From Chryseobacterium indologenes (lineage in GTDB: Bacteria > Bacteroidota > Bacteroidia > Flavobacteriales > Weeksellaceae), in NCBI GenBank assembly GCA_001013295.1, contig LAZY01000016.1, forward strand, positions 1 through 64,000: a stretch of 64,000 nt of DNA, given 5' to 3'. The notes under the pieces were generated by a model. The model did no database searches and had not been told where the DNA came from. It saw only the letters and a list, made by a program, of their open reading frames with translations. Of the stretch, positions 61,140 through 64,000 are shown one piece after another; the first letter of the stretch is position 1, and each line of letters starts with the position of its first letter. The translations under genes were made by a program, and so were the position numbers.

Positions 61140-63980
61140 TTAAAAGTTTAGGTTAATACCAAATACAAAAGATCTCAATGTAGGATAAGCATCCAATTCT
61201 ACTCCTGCTCGTTTATACGGATCTCCTTCCGCAGTAGTATCTGTAGGATTGTATCCTGATAATTCAGAAGAATATCCTGAATATTTTTGGAAAACAACAG
61301 GATTGATTGCGCTTACGTACAGTTTAATTGATTTCATGTAATCTGTTACATTTTTAAATGTATATCCTACTGAAATATTATTGATTCTGAAATAATCGCC
61401 ATCTTCTAAATAGAATGTGGATGCAACCGGAATATTTGCAGGATTTACAGGATTTGCTGCATTTACATTGTTAGGTGTCCAGAAATTGTTAGCAACAGAA
61501 GCCTCTACATTTTCACCTCCATTTCTTTGGGCTTTTTTACCATTATATACTTTAAATCCAAAAGCTCCATAGCCGTTAAGGGCAAAATCCCAGTTTTTAT
61601 AAGACATAGAAATATTTACTCCTAATGTAGATTTTGGAATATAAGAATCAAAGAAACGTCTATCCTTTCCATCTACCGTGCCATCGTTATTAATGTCTTT
61701 GAATTTCAGGTTTCCTTTTTCATCATAACCATCTACTTCATATAAATAGAAACTACCTAATGCATATCCTACCGCTGAAGCATTGAATATTTTCGTATCC
61801 ACTCCGTTTCCAAGATTTCCTCCTACAATTTGAGAGACAGGTTTAGAAAGATTCATGCTTGCAAGTTTGTTTTTATTATAAGAATAATTGGCACCAACAG
61901 AATATGTAAAATCCTGTCCTATTTTATCTGCCCAGTTTAGACTTACCTCAAAACCTTTATTAACAACACTTCCCATATGAGAATAATTCAATTCAGAAAT
62001 TCCTGTTGTCATATAAGGCACAACGCCTAAAATCAGGTTTTTCGTTTTCCTGTTATAGAGATCAAAAGTACCTGTTAGTCTGTTATCCAAAACGCCAAAA
62101 TCTAATCCTAAAGAAGATTCTTCGGTAACTTCCCAGCCTAAATCCGGATCATAGCCTTTGTTTATTGTAACCCCGTTACTTACAGGGGAACTTCCAAATG
62201 CATAATTATAAGTAGCACCAAGTGAAAGTGGCAAATAATTTAATGGTACAGTTTGATTACCTATTTTACCCCATCCTCCTCTAATTTTCAATAGATTAAA
62301 GAAGCCATCCTGCATAAAACTTTCCTGAGAAATGATCCAACCAGCTCCAAACGATGGGAATGTTCCCCACTTGTTACCTGCAGCAAACTGAGAAGATCCG
62401 TCTCTTCTGATGGTTCCGCTTAGTAAATAACGGTTCATAAATTTATATTGAAATCTTCCAAAGTATGAAATAGTAGTATTTCTATTTCCTTTTATAGATT
62501 CGATAGCCTTTGTATCTCCTTCACTAAACAAATCACCATAATAATCTACTCCGCGGAGATTCCAATAATCTTTTGAAATAGGAACATTTTTTCTATTAAT
62601 AATCAACGTTTCAAGACCATCTTTTACAGAAGCCTCTGTACCTGCTACAATTTCAATATCATGTTCGCCTATCTTTTTTGTATAGGTTAAATAGTTATTA
62701 AGCAACCAATTATAATAAGTTTCATTTCTATTTGTCAATCTTGTTTTTGGTGACGTGGAAGAATACATACTTTCCGTTCTCATCGGGTCACTATCCAGCC
62801 AGAATGCTCTGGAATTTACAAAATTATAATATTTGTAATTACCGTATTCTCCACTAAACTGCGAAGTAAACTTTAGGTTTTTAACGATATCAATATCCAA
62901 CTTAAGCCCACCTTGCAATAAAAAGTTTTTTCCTCTTTGATTATCATAAGCGAGCTGCATAACAGGATTTCCTACATTATTAAACCTTCCTCCTTCATAA
63001 CTAATATCTCCGGTTGCCTTATTAAAAATAGGTTGTCCATATTTACCATTCGGATAGTATACGGGTACTAATGGAGACTGCTTATAAGCATTAGTAAAGA
63101 CTCCAAATGATTTAGGGGTATCATTTGTAAAAGTAACACTTAGTGTCTGTGCAAGTCTAATTCCTTTTGTTATCCTAAACTCATTGTTAGTTCTTATAGT
63201 ACTTCTATTGTAATTGGTTCCTTTAAGAATAGACTGCTCATCATAATTACTTAAACTCAAAAAGTATTTTGCCGCTTCAGAGGAACCGGAAATGGAGAGA
63301 TTATGTTGGTTATAAACACCTGTTCTTGTAATTTCCTTAAACCAATCTGTATTATAGGGTTGATTAGGATTCAGATAATCACTTTTAGAGCCTGCATTAT
63401 TATAGTTTGCAAATTCTGAGGCATTAGCCATCTTTATTGTTTTTAACGGGCTTCTAAAGCCAACTAAACCATCATAAGAAACACTTAATTTTCCTCTACC
63501 TGATTTTGTAGTAATGATAATAACTCCATTGGCAGCTCTATTACCATAGATAGCTAGTGCCGCAGCGTCTTTAAGCACATCATAAGTAAGTATATCATTT
63601 GAATTAATATTATTAATATTATCCGTAAACATGCCATCAACTACATACAATGGTGTTCTCCCTCCTAATACAGTACCTAATCCTCTAATCATAACAGTGG
63701 GTGTAGAACCGGGTGCGTCTGAAGCTATTACCTGTACCCCTGCTGCTTTCCCTTGGATAGCCTGTGATGCATTTAATACTTTTGTTTTTGTCACCTCTTC
63801 TGCGCTGATAGAACTAACCGATGTTGTATTATCAACTTTTTTACGGCTACCATACCCAATCATAACTACCTCATCAATTTTCTGAACTTTGGTAGAATCT
63901 GGTGTAACCTGCGCATTGACGTTCATACCGAAGTACAGAACAGCAATGAGACATGAATACTTTAAATTACTTTGTTTCAT
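61140..63980 (-). CDS. SusC/RagA-family TonB-dependent outer membrane transporter
   Basis: A 946-residue outer membrane receptor. Signal peptide about 1-23 (NVNAQ). It lacks the usual N-terminal carboxypeptidase-like (beta-sandwich) domain: the TonB-box-like IDEVVMIGYG follows within 20 residues. The plug (about 40-160) has VMIRGLGTV, PLYVVDGM and NDILTYDVLKDAAALAIYG, ending NGVIIITTKSGRG. The barrel ends in VFGINLNF with a terminal Phe. It imports glycans with SusD. First gene of the locus; only 20 bp of upstream sequence is visible, so its promoter is outside the window. Confidence 0.93.
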   Translation of the reverse strand: MKQSNLKYSCLIAVLYFGMNVNAQVTPDSTKVQKIDEVVMIGYGSRKKVDNTTSVSSISAEEVTKTKVLNASQAIQGKAAGVQVIASDAPGSTPTVMIRGLGTVLGGRTPLYVVDGMFTDNINNINSNDILTYDVLKDAAALAIYGNRAANGVIIITTKSGRGKLSVSYDGLVGFRSPLKTIKMANASEFANYNNAGSKSDYLNPNQPYNTDWFKEITRTGVYNQHNLSISGSSEAAKYFLSLSNYDEQSILKGTNYNRSTIRTNNEFRITKGIRLAQTLSVTFTNDTPKSFGVFTNAYKQSPLVPVYYPNGKYGQPIFNKATGDISYEGGRFNNVGNPVMQLAYDNQRGKNFLLQGGLKLDIDIVKNLKFTSQFSGEYGNYKYYNFVNSRAFWLDSDPMRTESMYSSTSPKTRLTNRNETYYNWLLNNYLTYTKKIGEHDIEIVAGTEASVKDGLETLIINRKNVPISKDYWNLRGVDYYGDLFSEGDTKAIESIKGNRNTTISYFGRFQYKFMNRYLLSGTIRRDGSSQFAAGNKWGTFPSFGAGWIISQESFMQDGFFNLLKIRGGWGKIGNQTVPLNYLPLSLGATYNYAFGSSPVSNGVTINKGYDPDLGWEVTEESSLGLDFGVLDNRLTGTFDLYNRKTKNLILGVVPYMTTGISELNYSHMGSVVNKGFEVSLNWADKIGQDFTYSVGANYSYNKNKLASMNLSKPVSQIVGGNLGNGVDTKIFNASAVGYALGSFYLYEVDGYDEKGNLKFKDINNDGTVDGKDRRFFDSYIPKSTLGVNISMSYKNWDFALNGYGAFGFKVYNGKKAQRNGGENVEASVANNFWTPNNVNAANPVNPANIPVASTFYLEDGDYFRINNISVGYTFKNVTDYMKSIKLYVSAINPVVFQKYSGYSSELSGYNPTDTTAEGDPYKRAGVELDAYPTLRSFVFGINLNF

Positions 63981-64000
63981 ATAGTTTCAATTTATTCAAA

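Overview
The window reads as chromosomal DNA of a flavobacterium, most likely Chryseobacterium or a close relative in Weeksellaceae. The basis is low GC, weak ribosome-binding sites, many export signals ending in AQ or FAQ, Bacteroidota-only families (SusC/SusD, GLPGLI, T9SS sorting domain, CHEN-motif/plug proteins), a class A2 beta-lactamase like those intrinsic to C. gleum and C. indologenes, and Bacteroidota-type -7 boxes. Nothing here proves a species. No complete tRNA, rRNA, CRISPR array, transposase or phage module was found.

Layout. 1-2.85 kb: two tandem modules, each an ECF sigma factor followed by a membrane protein sharing an N-terminal motif (probable sigma/anti-sigma pairs). 3-6.9 kb: GapN-like aldehyde dehydrogenase, exported thiol peroxidase and a three-domain lysin-like protein. 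7-9.8 kb: two CHEN-motif/plug-like proteins, then a TPR protein with a small partner. 10-18.1 kb: metallo-beta-lactamase-fold hydrolase, Crp/Fnr regulator, urocanate hydratase, S41 protease, 2-hydroxyacid dehydrogenase, protein-isoaspartate methyltransferase, and an isolated tRNA-Leu(CAA)-like 5' half. 18.2-25.6 kb: lipoproteins, Gfo/Idh/MocA oxidoreductase, GH5 glycosidase with a CBM6-like tail, class A beta-lactamase, 3-hydroxyacyl-CoA dehydrogenase. 26-32.9 kb: housekeeping genes pheT, dnaN and dgkA with an AraC regulator, DUF417 protein and M23 peptidase. 33-41 kb: small lipoproteins, SGNH hydrolase, GGCT-like protein, barstar-like protein, and an operon of ECF sigma factor, membrane HEAT protein and two adhesin-like exported proteins. 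41-51 kb: purL and purB bracket an accessory stretch with a DUF1016 nuclease gene between two copies of the purL leader, plus two gene-tail remnants. 51.4-54.7 kb: a double-glycine leader peptide gene with an apparent frameshift, a tandem pair of small secreted proteins, and a T9SS-secreted leucine-rich protein. 54.7-64 kb: a polysaccharide utilisation locus on the minus strand (SusC, SusD, GH144, esterase, small protein, GH3) that most probably binds, cuts and hydrolyses beta-1,2-glucan.

How the genes work together. The clearest system is the glucan locus: SusC/SusD capture and import, lipoprotein GH144 cuts, the exported esterase may strip acyl groups, and GH3 releases glucose. Three separate ECF sigma modules point to envelope-stress or surface regulation. 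The least explained parts are the frameshifted leader peptide, the nuclease in the duplicated purL leader, the tRNA half and the CHEN/plug proteins.
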